Of a stretch of DNA of 64,000 bases, positions 42,716 through 50,368 are shown piece by piece. The stretch's first letter is position 1, and each line of letters starts with the position of its first letter. The position numbers were made by a program, and so were the translations under genes. The notes beneath the pieces were generated by a model, which had not been told where the DNA came from, searched no databases, and worked only from the letters and a program-made list of their open reading frames with translations. The DNA is from Deinococcus betulae (lineage in GTDB: Bacteria > Deinococcota > Deinococci > Deinococcales > Deinococcaceae): NCBI RefSeq assembly GCF_020166395.1, contig NZ_JAIQXU010000020.1, positions 1 to 64,000 on the forward strand, in the 5' to 3' direction.

Positions 42716-45700
42716 TTAATCTGCCGCCTGCGCTTCGCCATCCGGCCGCAGCGGCAGTTCGGCCAGCCGGTCCACTCGCAGCGTCACCGCCCGCCCCTGC
42801 CGCGTCACGGGCCCCTGCACAATCAGCGCCCGCGCGTCCCGCAACAGGACGCGGTGGACTTCCCAGAGATCAGGGCTGATCACCGCCTGGAGCCGCCCAG
42901 TCGCATCTTCGAGCACGTAGAAGGCAAAGCCCTTCGCGGTCGGCGGCCGCTGCCTCGCCACGATCAGCCCCGCAGCCCAGCTGGTCGCCCCCTGTTTCAG
43001 CCCCGCCAAGGCCTCACAGCCCAGGTCGCGCAGCCTCGCCCGGTGCGCGTCTAGTGGATGCCGTCCCGTTTCGCTCAGCCCTTTGGTCTCCAGGTCCAGC
43101 GCTGCCAGGGCCTCAGGCGACAGGTCCGGCAGCGCCGGCGGCTCCAGCGCAGGGGTCAGCAGCGCGCGTGTCCCTGGCGGCCGGGCCTGCATCAGAGTGG
43201 TCAGCTCATAGAAAGCCTGCCGACGAGTGCGGTCCAGGCCGTCGAAGGCGCCCGCGCGCACCAACCGGTCAAAGCGGTCCTGGGGCAGTGCCAGCCGGTC
43301 ATAAGCATCGGCCACCCCTTGAAACTTGCCCGTCATCAGCCGTTCCTGCACGATCTGACGCGCGGCGTCCTCACTGATCCCCTCCACGGCGCGCAGAGGC
43401 ACACGGACAACTTGCGCCGTTTCGGCCCGGTAGGCCAGCCCCGACCGGTTCAGGCACACAGGAGCCAGCCGCACGCCACGCCGCCGAGCTTCCTGCGCCG
43501 CAGTGTGGGCCGGCCACAGGCCCGGGGCCTCACTGAGAAAGCCCGCGAAGTATGCCGCCGGATGGTGACGCCGCATCCAGGCGCTCGCGTAACTGTGCGC
43601 GGCAAACGCCCAGGCGTGGGACTCGGCGAACCCATAGCCCCGGAAGGCCGCGCACTGGTCAAACACGGCCTCCGCTTCCCAGGGAAACGCGCCGCACGTC
43701 TGGGCCGCGCCGCTCACGAAGGTCTGCTTCAGTGCCGCCCGCTCGGCCTCATCTTCAACCCGGCTCAGCGCCGAGCGGAACCGGTCGGCCGCCGGCCAGT
43801 CGAGCCCTGCGTACTGCACCGCCAGCCGCAGAATCTGCTCCTGAAACAGGAGGGTGCCGTGGGTCGGAGCCAGGATGGCGGCCAGAGGTTCAGGCAACTC
43901 GGGGACAGGTTCCTCTCCCCTGGCCCGGCGCACATAGGGATGCACCGTCCCGCTCTGAATCGGCCCTGGGCGGATCAGGGCGATCTGGTGGGCCAGATGC
44001 GTCATGGTCCTGGGCTGCAAGCGCGCGGCCAGCTGGGTCTGGGCTGGACTTTCAATCTGAAACAGGCCCAGGGTGTCGCCCGTACCGATCTCTCGCCACA
44101 CGGCCAGGTCATCGGGCAGCTCGCCGTACGGCACCCACTGCCCGGTCAGCCGCAGGACCTCTTCCCGCGCCCGCTCCAGTGCCGACAGCATCCGCAGGCC
44201 CAGCAGGTCCAGCTTGATTAGCCCCAGCGCCTCGACATCATCCTTGTCAAAGGTCAGCATCCGGATGCCGCCGCTGGACCGCGTCAGGGGGCTGTATGTG
44301 GTCAAATCCTCACCGCTGAGCACGACCCCCCCACTGTGCGGCGCAAGGTGCCGCACGAAGCCTGGCTCGATCCGCTCCAGCAGGCCCAGCAGGGCTTCTT
44401 TCACCGGGGCCTCGCCCAGCACTTCGCCGAAGACGGCCGCCGCGTCCCGGACACGGTGAGGCCGCAGGTGCCCAAAATCTCGGCCCAGCGCTCGGCTCAG
44501 ACGGTCTCGCAGCTCCGGCGGCAAGCCCAGGGCGCGTCCGAGATCCTGAAGGGCACTCTTCAGGCGGTAGGTCATGCGGTTGGCCACCATGGCCTCGCCC
44601 GCGCCCGTCAAGCCCCAGCGCGCTTCAACCCAGGCCAGCACCTGGTCGCGGCGACTGGAGGCAATATCGATGTCCACGTCCGGCATGCTGGTCCGGCCGG
44701 TGTGCAGAAAACGTTCAAACAGCAGGTCATGCCGAAGAGGGTCTGACAGCGTAATGCCCAGCAGGTAACACAAGACGCTGCCCGCTGCACTGCCCCGGCC
44801 CGCCGCCAGAATCCCATGCTGCCGGCAGTAATCGGTGACTTCGGCGGCCGTCAGGAAAAACCCGGCCAGGTCCAGTTCAGCCACCGTGCTCAGCTCGGCC
44901 GTCAACCGGGTCAGCGCGGCGGCCTGTTGACTGCCGGGGTACTGGGCAGCCACGGCGGCCCTGGCCCGGTCCTCCAGAGCCCCCTGTGCGGTTTGGAAGG
45001 GGCGCAGTCTGGGCACGGGGCTGTGCAGCCGTTCCGGCAAGAGGGGCCAGGTGCAGGCCTGCGCGAGGCGCGCCGCGTTCAGCGCCCCATCGGGAAAGGG
45101 CAGGAGGCCACCCCAATGGGCTGGGGTCTCCACGCTCAGGGCGTCATTGCGGGGCCGCTCAGGGTGGGGCGTGTGCACATCAATGCCCAGCCGGGCACAG
45201 GTCAGGGCGTCCAGCAGCGGGTAATCGGCCCGGTGGGCCAAGCGCACCTCCGGGGCGGCCACCACCGGCAGGTCGAGGTCTCGCGCCAGCCCGCGCAAAG
45301 AAGCCAGTCGGCGGCGTTCCTGGGGGGCCTCGCCGTGGTACAGCTGCACGTAGAGCTGAAATGGAAAGATCTGGCGCAGTTGGCGCAGGTACAGCGCCGC
45401 CCGCGCCAGATCACGCTGTTCACCCAGCACCGTAGGAAAGCCCTCGCGGCCCCCAGTCAGGCAGACCAGGTGCTCCTGGGCCTGCCCCCCGACTTCTCGG
45501 AGGAGGTTCAGCGGCACGCCCTCAGGGTGTTGAAGGTTCACAGCCGTGATCAGCTCGCACAGGGTGGCGTAGCCGGTTCTGGACTGGGCCAGCAGCACCA
45601 GAGGGAAGACCTGAACCGGGGTAGATGAGCGGGGTGGGCTGGGAAATTGCACCGGCAGGGTCACCCCGATGATGGGCGTCAGACCAGCCGCGCGCGCGGC

Positions 45701-45862
45701 GGTACTCAGCTCAACGGCTCCAGCGACACTGCACCAGTCCACGAGACCAACCCCCGTGAACCCCGCCGCATGGGCCACCTGCACCAGGCGCCGCGGCGAG
45801 ACGGTGGACCGCCCCTCACTGAAGAAGCTTTGCGTGGTCAGCAGCACAGAGAGTGGGGGCAT
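42716..45862 (-). CDS. dnaE2: Error-prone DNA polymerase III alpha subunit DnaE2
   Basis: A 1048-residue alpha subunit of the DnaE2/ImuC class. Polymerase motifs include GRGSAAGSVLCYLLGIT and MPDVDIDIASSRRDQV (catalytic Asp residues), and RPGPIQSGTVHPYVRRA. The PHP domain is degenerate: the N-terminal His-rich motif reads LLTTQSFFSEG. A C-terminal OB-fold (ARALIVQGPVTRQGRAVTLR) is present and the protein lacks the long tail of replicative DnaE1. DnaE2 performs translesion synthesis with ImuB. It is the last gene of the lexA-imuB-DUF6504-dnaE2 operon and ends 40 bases from tRNA-Pro. Confidence 0.93.
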   Translation of the reverse strand: MPPLSVLLTTQSFFSEGRSTVSPRRLVQVAHAAGFTGVGLVDWCSVAGAVELSTAARAAGLTPIIGVTLPVQFPSPPRSSTPVQVFPLVLLAQSRTGYATLCELITAVNLQHPEGVPLNLLREVGGQAQEHLVCLTGGREGFPTVLGEQRDLARAALYLRQLRQIFPFQLYVQLYHGEAPQERRRLASLRGLARDLDLPVVAAPEVRLAHRADYPLLDALTCARLGIDVHTPHPERPRNDALSVETPAHWGGLLPFPDGALNAARLAQACTWPLLPERLHSPVPRLRPFQTAQGALEDRARAAVAAQYPGSQQAAALTRLTAELSTVAELDLAGFFLTAAEVTDYCRQHGILAAGRGSAAGSVLCYLLGITLSDPLRHDLLFERFLHTGRTSMPDVDIDIASSRRDQVLAWVEARWGLTGAGEAMVANRMTYRLKSALQDLGRALGLPPELRDRLSRALGRDFGHLRPHRVRDAAAVFGEVLGEAPVKEALLGLLERIEPGFVRHLAPHSGGVVLSGEDLTTYSPLTRSSGGIRMLTFDKDDVEALGLIKLDLLGLRMLSALERAREEVLRLTGQWVPYGELPDDLAVWREIGTGDTLGLFQIESPAQTQLAARLQPRTMTHLAHQIALIRPGPIQSGTVHPYVRRARGEEPVPELPEPLAAILAPTHGTLLFQEQILRLAVQYAGLDWPAADRFRSALSRVEDEAERAALKQTFVSGAAQTCGAFPWEAEAVFDQCAAFRGYGFAESHAWAFAAHSYASAWMRRHHPAAYFAGFLSEAPGLWPAHTAAQEARRRGVRLAPVCLNRSGLAYRAETAQVVRVPLRAVEGISEDAARQIVQERLMTGKFQGVADAYDRLALPQDRFDRLVRAGAFDGLDRTRRQAFYELTTLMQARPPGTRALLTPALEPPALPDLSPEALAALDLETKGLSETGRHPLDAHRARLRDLGCEALAGLKQGATSWAAGLIVARQRPPTAKGFAFYVLEDATGRLQAVISPDLWEVHRVLLRDARALIVQGPVTRQGRAVTLRVDRLAELPLRPDGEAQAAD

Positions 45863-45865
45863 GGG

Positions 45866-46111
45866 TCAGTCCTGCAGCCGGGCCAGCCACCAGCGGCCAG
45901 GTGACGCGGCCTCCTGATGCAGTTCCAGAGTGAGAGTCCCTGCTTGCACGAGAAAGCAGGCGCGCGGCTGCTCACCCAGCCACCAACGGCCACCGGCCCG
46001 CCAGCGGTCGAGAACAGCCTGTACGCGGTAGGGCCGCCCCTGCCAGGTCAGCTGCACTGGCATCCCAGTCTCACTGCTCACCACGGTCACCTCCTGCTGA
46101 ACTGCTTTCAT
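45866..46111 (-). CDS. DUF6504 family protein of the mutasome operon
   Basis: An 81-residue protein with the DUF6504 pattern: PVQLTWQGRPYRVQAVLDRW, then RWWLGEQPRACFLVQAG and a C-terminal GRWWLARLQD. This small family is regularly encoded beside imuB and dnaE2, and is probably a beta-rich accessory of the mutasome. It overlaps the imuB stop (ATGA) and ends three bases before dnaE2. Confidence 0.75.
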   Translation of the reverse strand: MKAVQQEVTVVSSETGMPVQLTWQGRPYRVQAVLDRWRAGGRWWLGEQPRACFLVQAGTLTLELHQEAASPGRWWLARLQD

Positions 46112-47361
46112 GGCGACACCCCGTCGAAAAAGGCCAAGACCTGTGCAACCGCCTGCTGGCGGCGCTGCGCGGGATGGGCCGGCCAGACCAGCCGGGGGGT
46201 GAGGGCGGTGACCCTCACCTCGCCGGTGTGCCAGTCAATCCATTCGTACTGCTGGTCTGCGGTGTAGGCCCAGGGGTCCAGCCAACGGACTCGCACCAAG
46301 GCGTCAGGGAAGCGCGAGAGCACGGTTTTGGTCACCTCCAGTTCAGCGAGCCCAGCCCACAGACCGACCATCCGACCAGGCGTTGCCAAGCCGCCCAGCT
46401 GGACAGTCAGGCGGTCGATGCCCAGTGGCAGGGCGCGGGCATCGGCTAGAGCCAGCCCAGCCACCCGCACGAGGGCCGCCTCATCCAGAGGCCATTTCAG
46501 GGGTCGGGTCGCCTGCAGGGTGCCGCCAATGGTCTCGGCCTGCACGGTCAGGGTAGCCGCGAGGCGGCCGCGCAACTCGACCACCAGTCCCGGCAGCAAG
46601 TCGCGGAGGGCCGCGCCGGCCTGAGCCGGTTCGGCCAGGGGCGCGTCAAACACCAGGCTGGCCGTCAAGAGCGGGCCGGGGTGATACCGCTCGACGCTGC
46701 GGGTGCGTTCGCCCCTGAGAAAGCGGTTGAGCCGTTTGCCGACATCCACGCCCAAGAACTGTTGTCGCTGGGCGGCGCTCCAGTCCATCAGCCCACCCAG
46801 ATCGCGTACCCCCAAAAATTGCAGGCGTTCAGCCGCTCCGGGCGGCACACTGAGCGCGCCCAGATGGGCCAGCGGCGCCAGCATCAGGAACGCCTGCTCC
46901 GCACTGGTGCTGACTTCATGCACTTCGCCGGGAACCGCTCGCAGCGCGGCCAGGTGCGCCAGTTCACGGCTGGCTGCCAGGCCCACGGGCGCATGCAGCG
47001 CGGCCGCCAGGTCACGCGCCGCTGGAGCCGACAGGACCAGAAAGGCCGTGCCCAGGGTCTGCCCCTCAACCCGGTCGCTGTACCGCGCGTAGAGCTGATC
47101 CAGCACCTCAGCCCACGCCGCGCGTGCTTCGGCGGCGGGGACGAGGGTGGTGTGCAGGTCTGGACAGCGACTGAGTGCAGCCCCCTCGCGCATCCCGAGA
47201 TGTATGCCAGCGCCCTGAGCCAGGGGACACGCTTGGATCACCCGTCTGGTGTCACCCAGCAGGGCGACCGGCACGCCGGGATGTTGCCGCTGCACCTGCA
47301 CCAGTGGCCAGGGGGACAGCAGGACGCAGGCGATGAGACTCGGCGCGCGTCCAGGCGGCAT
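46108..47361 (-). CDS. imuB: ImuB-like Y-family polymerase homologue (ImuY in Deinococcus)
   Basis: The 417-residue protein follows the Y-family order (palm, thumb, little finger): an N-terminal region PVALLGDTRRVIQACPLAQG with GIHLGMREGAALSRCPDL, a helix-hairpin-helix-like segment LQFLGVRDLGGLMDW and a little-finger region LLTASLVFDAPLAEP. The acidic catalytic triad of active Y-polymerases (DxD and SxDE) is not visible, as in ImuB, which acts as a scaffold between DnaE2 and the beta clamp. In Deinococcus deserti the equivalent gene is called imuY. It sits between lexA and DUF6504 on one transcript. Confidence 0.85.
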   Translation of the reverse strand: MPPGRAPSLIACVLLSPWPLVQVQRQHPGVPVALLGDTRRVIQACPLAQGAGIHLGMREGAALSRCPDLHTTLVPAAEARAAWAEVLDQLYARYSDRVEGQTLGTAFLVLSAPAARDLAAALHAPVGLAASRELAHLAALRAVPGEVHEVSTSAEQAFLMLAPLAHLGALSVPPGAAERLQFLGVRDLGGLMDWSAAQRQQFLGVDVGKRLNRFLRGERTRSVERYHPGPLLTASLVFDAPLAEPAQAGAALRDLLPGLVVELRGRLAATLTVQAETIGGTLQATRPLKWPLDEAALVRVAGLALADARALPLGIDRLTVQLGGLATPGRMVGLWAGLAELEVTKTVLSRFPDALVRVRWLDPWAYTADQQYEWIDWHTGEVRVTALTPRLVWPAHPAQRRQQAVAQVLAFFDGVSP

Positions 47362-47363
47362 CG

Positions 47364-48002
47364 TCAGCCTCGGCCCTTGGCTGGCAGGCTCGCTCGGCCA
47401 GGCACCATGCCCAGGCGCCCCACCATCCGGCCCTGCACCTGAATGTCGGCCGCCGAATAGCTCTGACGGGGATGCTCTGGATTCTCACTGAGGAGGACCA
47501 CTTCATCATGCAAGTGGTACAGGCGCTTGAGGGTCGCCGCATTGTCACCCGGCACCAGCACGACCGCCACTTCCCCATCGGTGACGGTGGTGGCCGGACG
47601 CACGAGTACCCAGTCCCCGTTCATGACCCCGATGCCGATCATGGAGTCGCCGCGCACTTCCAGGAGGAAGTCCCCCTCGCGCACACCCAGAAGCGCGTCC
47701 AGGCTGGGGGTGGTGTGGTCGGGTTCCTGTTCAGCCAGAATCGGTCGCCCGGCGGCAATCTGGCCGTAGATCGGAATACCCAGGCCCAGACTGACCTTGG
47801 CCCGTTCGGTCAGGACCAGTGAGGCAAAGCGGCTGTCGGGTGGTTCAAGGTAGCCCAGATTCCGCAGGATCTTCACTTGCAGGCGCACAGCTTCATGGCT
47901 GAGGTGAACTTTCTGGGCCACGGCGCGCAGGGTAGCGCCGGCCCCGAGGGTGAGGGCGGCACTGAGAATGCGGGTCCGGGTAGGGGTGAGGTCTGGGGGC
48001 AT
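47364..48002 (-). CDS. lexA: LexA-type SOS repressor
   Basis: A 212-residue protein. The N-terminal winged-helix (TPTRTRILSAALTLG; LSHEAVRLQVKILRNLGYLE) is followed by the cleavage site IAAGRPIL (Ala-Gly), the nucleophile Ser in GDSMIGIGVMNGDWVLV and the general-base Lys in AATLKRLYHL, so self-cleavage should work. I use the ATG at 48002 with GAGGAG upstream; a longer frame lacks one. It heads the imuB-DUF6504-dnaE2 operon and should repress it until RecA-DNA filaments form. Confidence 0.92.
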   Translation of the reverse strand: MPPDLTPTRTRILSAALTLGAGATLRAVAQKVHLSHEAVRLQVKILRNLGYLEPPDSRFASLVLTERAKVSLGLGIPIYGQIAAGRPILAEQEPDHTTPSLDALLGVREGDFLLEVRGDSMIGIGVMNGDWVLVRPATTVTDGEVAVVLVPGDNAATLKRLYHLHDEVVLLSENPEHPRQSYSAADIQVQGRMVGRLGMVPGRASLPAKGRG

Positions 48003-48022
48003 GGGCTCCTCGGTGCTCTTGG

Positions 48023-48042
48023 CTCTTGGGACGCTCCAAGAG
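48023..48042 (-). promoter_or_regulatory. Candidate LexA operator
   Basis: CTCTTGGGACGCTCCAAGAG, a 20-bp palindrome with perfect 7-bp arms around GACGCT, between the lexA promoter and start. A second weaker CTTG...CAAG pair (48066-48081) overlaps the -35 region. Confidence 0.7.
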
Positions 48043-48050
48043 TGTGCCTT

Positions 48051-48080
48051 AGATTGCGCTGTAGGCTTGGAATGTGTCAA
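48051..48080 (-). promoter_or_regulatory. lexA operon promoter
   Basis: On the minus strand TTGACA (48080-48075) and CAATCT (48056-48051) with an 18-base spacer; the operator lies just downstream in the leader. Confidence 0.55.
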
Positions 48081-48102
48081 GATTCCTGGGAGGTGAAATG
48101 GA

Positions 48103-48453
48103 ATGATGGAATCCGCTCAGGACGTAACCGAAGCGCCCTCGTCCCCATTCGTGCGTCAAATCGAGATTCGGCTGGCCCAGCCCACGCCCCGCGTCCGCTA
48201 CGAGAAGGGCAAGCCGATTAAGGAGCCGGCGCCGGACATGAACCGGGTCATTCGCGCGCTAGAGGACGAGGTCACGGCGGCCGTTCAGCAGTTGTACGGT
48301 CCGCAGACCGAAGTGACCTTCGCAGCCGCCAAGGCAGGTGACATTCGGTTTGCTGGAGCGTTCACCGAGAAACCAGGCGTCATGCGCGAAAGGGTGAGCG
48401 AGATCCTGGGAATAGCGTTCGACAACCTTGACCTGAGTGGGGAAGAGACCTGA
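48103..48453 (+). CDS. Hypothetical protein divergent from lexA
   Basis: A 116-residue protein with GGGAGGTG upstream of the ATG. Mixed alpha/beta (PFVRQIEIRLAQPTPRVRYE; RFAGAFTEKPGVMRERVSEI), charged, with no recognisable family. It shares the intergenic region with the lexA operon, so binding of LexA to the upstream half-site might also influence it. Confidence 0.55.
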   Translation: MMESAQDVTEAPSSPFVRQIEIRLAQPTPRVRYEKGKPIKEPAPDMNRVIRALEDEVTAAVQQLYGPQTEVTFAAAKAGDIRFAGAFTEKPGVMRERVSEILGIAFDNLDLSGEET

Positions 48454-48486
48454 CCCCCAACCCTGCTGGCGGGTTAGGGTGAGGAG

Positions 48487-48906
48487 GTGAGCGACCTCAA
48501 CACGGCCGCAGGGTCACCGCTGATACCGGATGTGGCCCTGCGGTTTATGCGTCTTCAAGAGCAGGCAGAGAGCGTCCAAGGCTGGCTTAGTGCCGAAGAC
48601 AACGCTCAACGCCTTTCACTTCTCGCCACGGCGCCCGGCATTTGGCGGGGGTTTACCCCAGCTGTGCAATTCACGGTGATGCAGATCGAGCAGAGGATTG
48701 GACCTGATCCCTTACTGCACTTTCTGGCGGCCGCTGGGCAGCCACCCACCCTGGTTGATGACTGGCCAAGCCACTTGATGCCAGAAGCGGGCTATGTGGT
48801 GACCCGCCGTTGGCTCAATCCAGAGCGGTCGATTGGGCTGTATCACACCTACCGCGCAGCGGTCGAGCGAATCCACCGTTCGACCAACCAACCTGAGCCC
48901 ATCTAG
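48487..48906 (+). CDS. Hypothetical 139-residue protein
   Basis: GTG start at 48487 with GAGGAG upstream, 34 bases after the previous stop, probably cotranscribed. Helical, acidic N-terminal half (FMRLQEQAESVQGWLSAEDN) and a basic C-terminal half. No motif recognised. Its stop overlaps the end of the convergent lipoprotein gene. Confidence 0.55.
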   Translation: MSDLNTAAGSPLIPDVALRFMRLQEQAESVQGWLSAEDNAQRLSLLATAPGIWRGFTPAVQFTVMQIEQRIGPDPLLHFLAAAGQPPTLVDDWPSHLMPEAGYVVTRRWLNPERSIGLYHTYRAAVERIHRSTNQPEPI

Positions 48907-49349
48907 GGACGGAAAACCTTGGGTGCTGAGGGAGAGCGGGTGGCCAGGCCTAGGTCCATTCCATCCGAGCGGACCAGCAGCACCAGCGGATGCTGGTCGT
49001 CAGGATCACGGGGCACGAGCTGTGCGAACCGGTGGAACTCACGGGTGCCGTCCGGCCTCTGACAGGTCGCCGTGACCTGAACAACCTCTCCGCCGACCAG
49101 GAAGGTGCCACCAGTACGTTCATAGGGCGCTTCTGATAGCTGGAGCGGTGAAAGCGTCAAGTTCAATACACGGCCCAAGGCCGGTCCCGAACCATCCAAA
49201 TGCACCGAGGCGCAGTAGGTGCCAGTCATCTGGGTGTACCAATACTCGAAGGTCACCAGATCCGTCGACTGGAGCGGTGGCTTAGACGCCCCATCACAGG
49301 CATTTAAGGGCAGGAGTAACGCGAGAGCCATGGAACACAGACGAATCAT
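48903..49349 (-). CDS. Putative lipoprotein
   Basis: A 148-residue protein from the ATG at 49349; a GTG ten codons upstream is possible. The N-terminus MIRLCSMALALLLPLNACDG has a hydrophobic core and a lipobox (LNAC). The mature part is beta-rich with three Cys (TGTYCASVHLDGSGP; VVQVTATCQRPDGTREFHRF), consistent with an extracytoplasmic domain. No family recognised. Confidence 0.6.
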   Translation of the reverse strand: MIRLCSMALALLLPLNACDGASKPPLQSTDLVTFEYWYTQMTGTYCASVHLDGSGPALGRVLNLTLSPLQLSEAPYERTGGTFLVGGEVVQVTATCQRPDGTREFHRFAQLVPRDPDDQHPLVLLVRSDGMDLGLATRSPSAPKVFRP

Positions 49350-49794
49350 GCCAATGACCCTATGGAAGTTGAACTTCACGCCACTGCTGAGGCGACGGCA
49401 TCAAGCAGATTCAGCTTGACTGCTCGACAAGGCCTGAAGCATTGGGCGTGCGCGACCGAGGGAGCAGGTCTCTACCTCAAGCGTCTTGAATCACTGATCG
49501 CCAGTGGGCTCAGGATGCGAAGTTAGGAGGATCGACAGACCATTCGCTCCCGAGGCTGTCGCACGGGGGAAAGGCTGTGCCTGTGCTGGCAGGCAAGGTG
49601 AACTGACGCATGCCTCTAGCATCAGGTCTAGGGACTGCGCTGCGGTCAACATGGGGGTGACAGACCGCGAACAAAACTGCAACATTTGTGCGACAAGTCA
49701 GCAACGCCGTGATAAATTTCATACTCAGCACGGATGGAAAACAGCGGTGGCATCGCCAATTTGCTGTAAAGCCGTGTCGACCCGGAGGTCGGAA
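49350..49794 (+). other. Gene-free region upstream of the secreted-peptide operon
   Basis: 445 bases with no convincing gene on either strand. The last 130 bases are AT-richer and contain possible promoter elements (TTGTGC at about 49685 and GATAAAT at about 49710). The CCCGGAGGTC sequence before 49795 is the ribosome binding site of the peptide gene. Confidence 0.5.
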
Positions 49795-49923
49795 ATGAAG
49801 AAAATCCTGATGTTGGCGATGACCCTACTGATCACAGCAGCCTCGGCTGCCCCATCCCTTCCTGGCAACCAGCCCGACTCAATGTGGGACTGCCGCGTGC
49901 GTTGCCCTGATCCTGACGCTTGA
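49795..49923 (+). CDS. 42-residue secreted two-cysteine peptide
   Basis: ATG at 49795 with GGAGG six bases upstream. The product opens with a textbook signal peptide (KKILMLAMTLLITAASAAPS, cleavage after ASA) and leaves a mature peptide of about 24 residues with two Cys in WDCRVRC and an acidic end PDPDA. It is followed by a thioredoxin-like gene, a helical-repeat protein and a coiled-coil protein, all in the same direction. Small size, secretion and the Cys pair suggest a signalling or bacteriocin-like peptide or a redox substrate. No homologue recognised. Confidence 0.65.
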   Translation: MKKILMLAMTLLITAASAAPSLPGNQPDSMWDCRVRCPDPDA

Positions 49924-50036
49924 GCGATTTGAGGAATTTCTTTCGGCCTTACACCACGGTTTAACTCATGAACAGGCTGCGCGAATCGCTTGATAGAGGA
50001 TCAGGTGGTTCGCGCAAACTCTATATGGAGGGAATC

Positions 50037-50351
50037 ATGCAGATCCTGACTGACGAAACTTTTAACGCCAGCATTCAGCAAGGTGTGTGGGTGGTTCACT
50101 TCACCTCACCCACTTGTGCACCCTGCAAAGCCGTTTACCCAATCTTGGAGGAGATGGAACGTGAGCAAGGGCGAACCATCTCTTTCGGCGTAGTAAATAC
50201 GAGGGAAGAGTTTGCTACAGCCATCAGTAACCGCGTAACCTCAAATCCAACTGTCATCATATACAAAGATTCCGAACCGATGAATATTATTAATGGCGCA
50301 TACAAAAAGACTGTTTATGAAGAAGCAGTCCAACAGGTACTCGCCCTTTAA
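50037..50351 (+). CDS. Thioredoxin-like protein
   Basis: A 104-residue protein with the thioredoxin fold: TDETFNASIQQGVWVVHFTS, active site CAPC with the preceding Thr and Pro usual for thioredoxins replaced by PTCAPCKA, the cis-Pro in SNPTVIIYKD, and no signal peptide, so it works in the cytoplasm. The ATG at 50037 has GGAGGG upstream. AT-richer than the backbone. It could reduce a partner encoded in the same operon. Confidence 0.88.
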   Translation: MQILTDETFNASIQQGVWVVHFTSPTCAPCKAVYPILEEMEREQGRTISFGVVNTREEFATAISNRVTSNPTVIIYKDSEPMNIINGAYKKTVYEEAVQQVLAL

Positions 50352-50368
50352 TGAGGTGAACACAGCTT

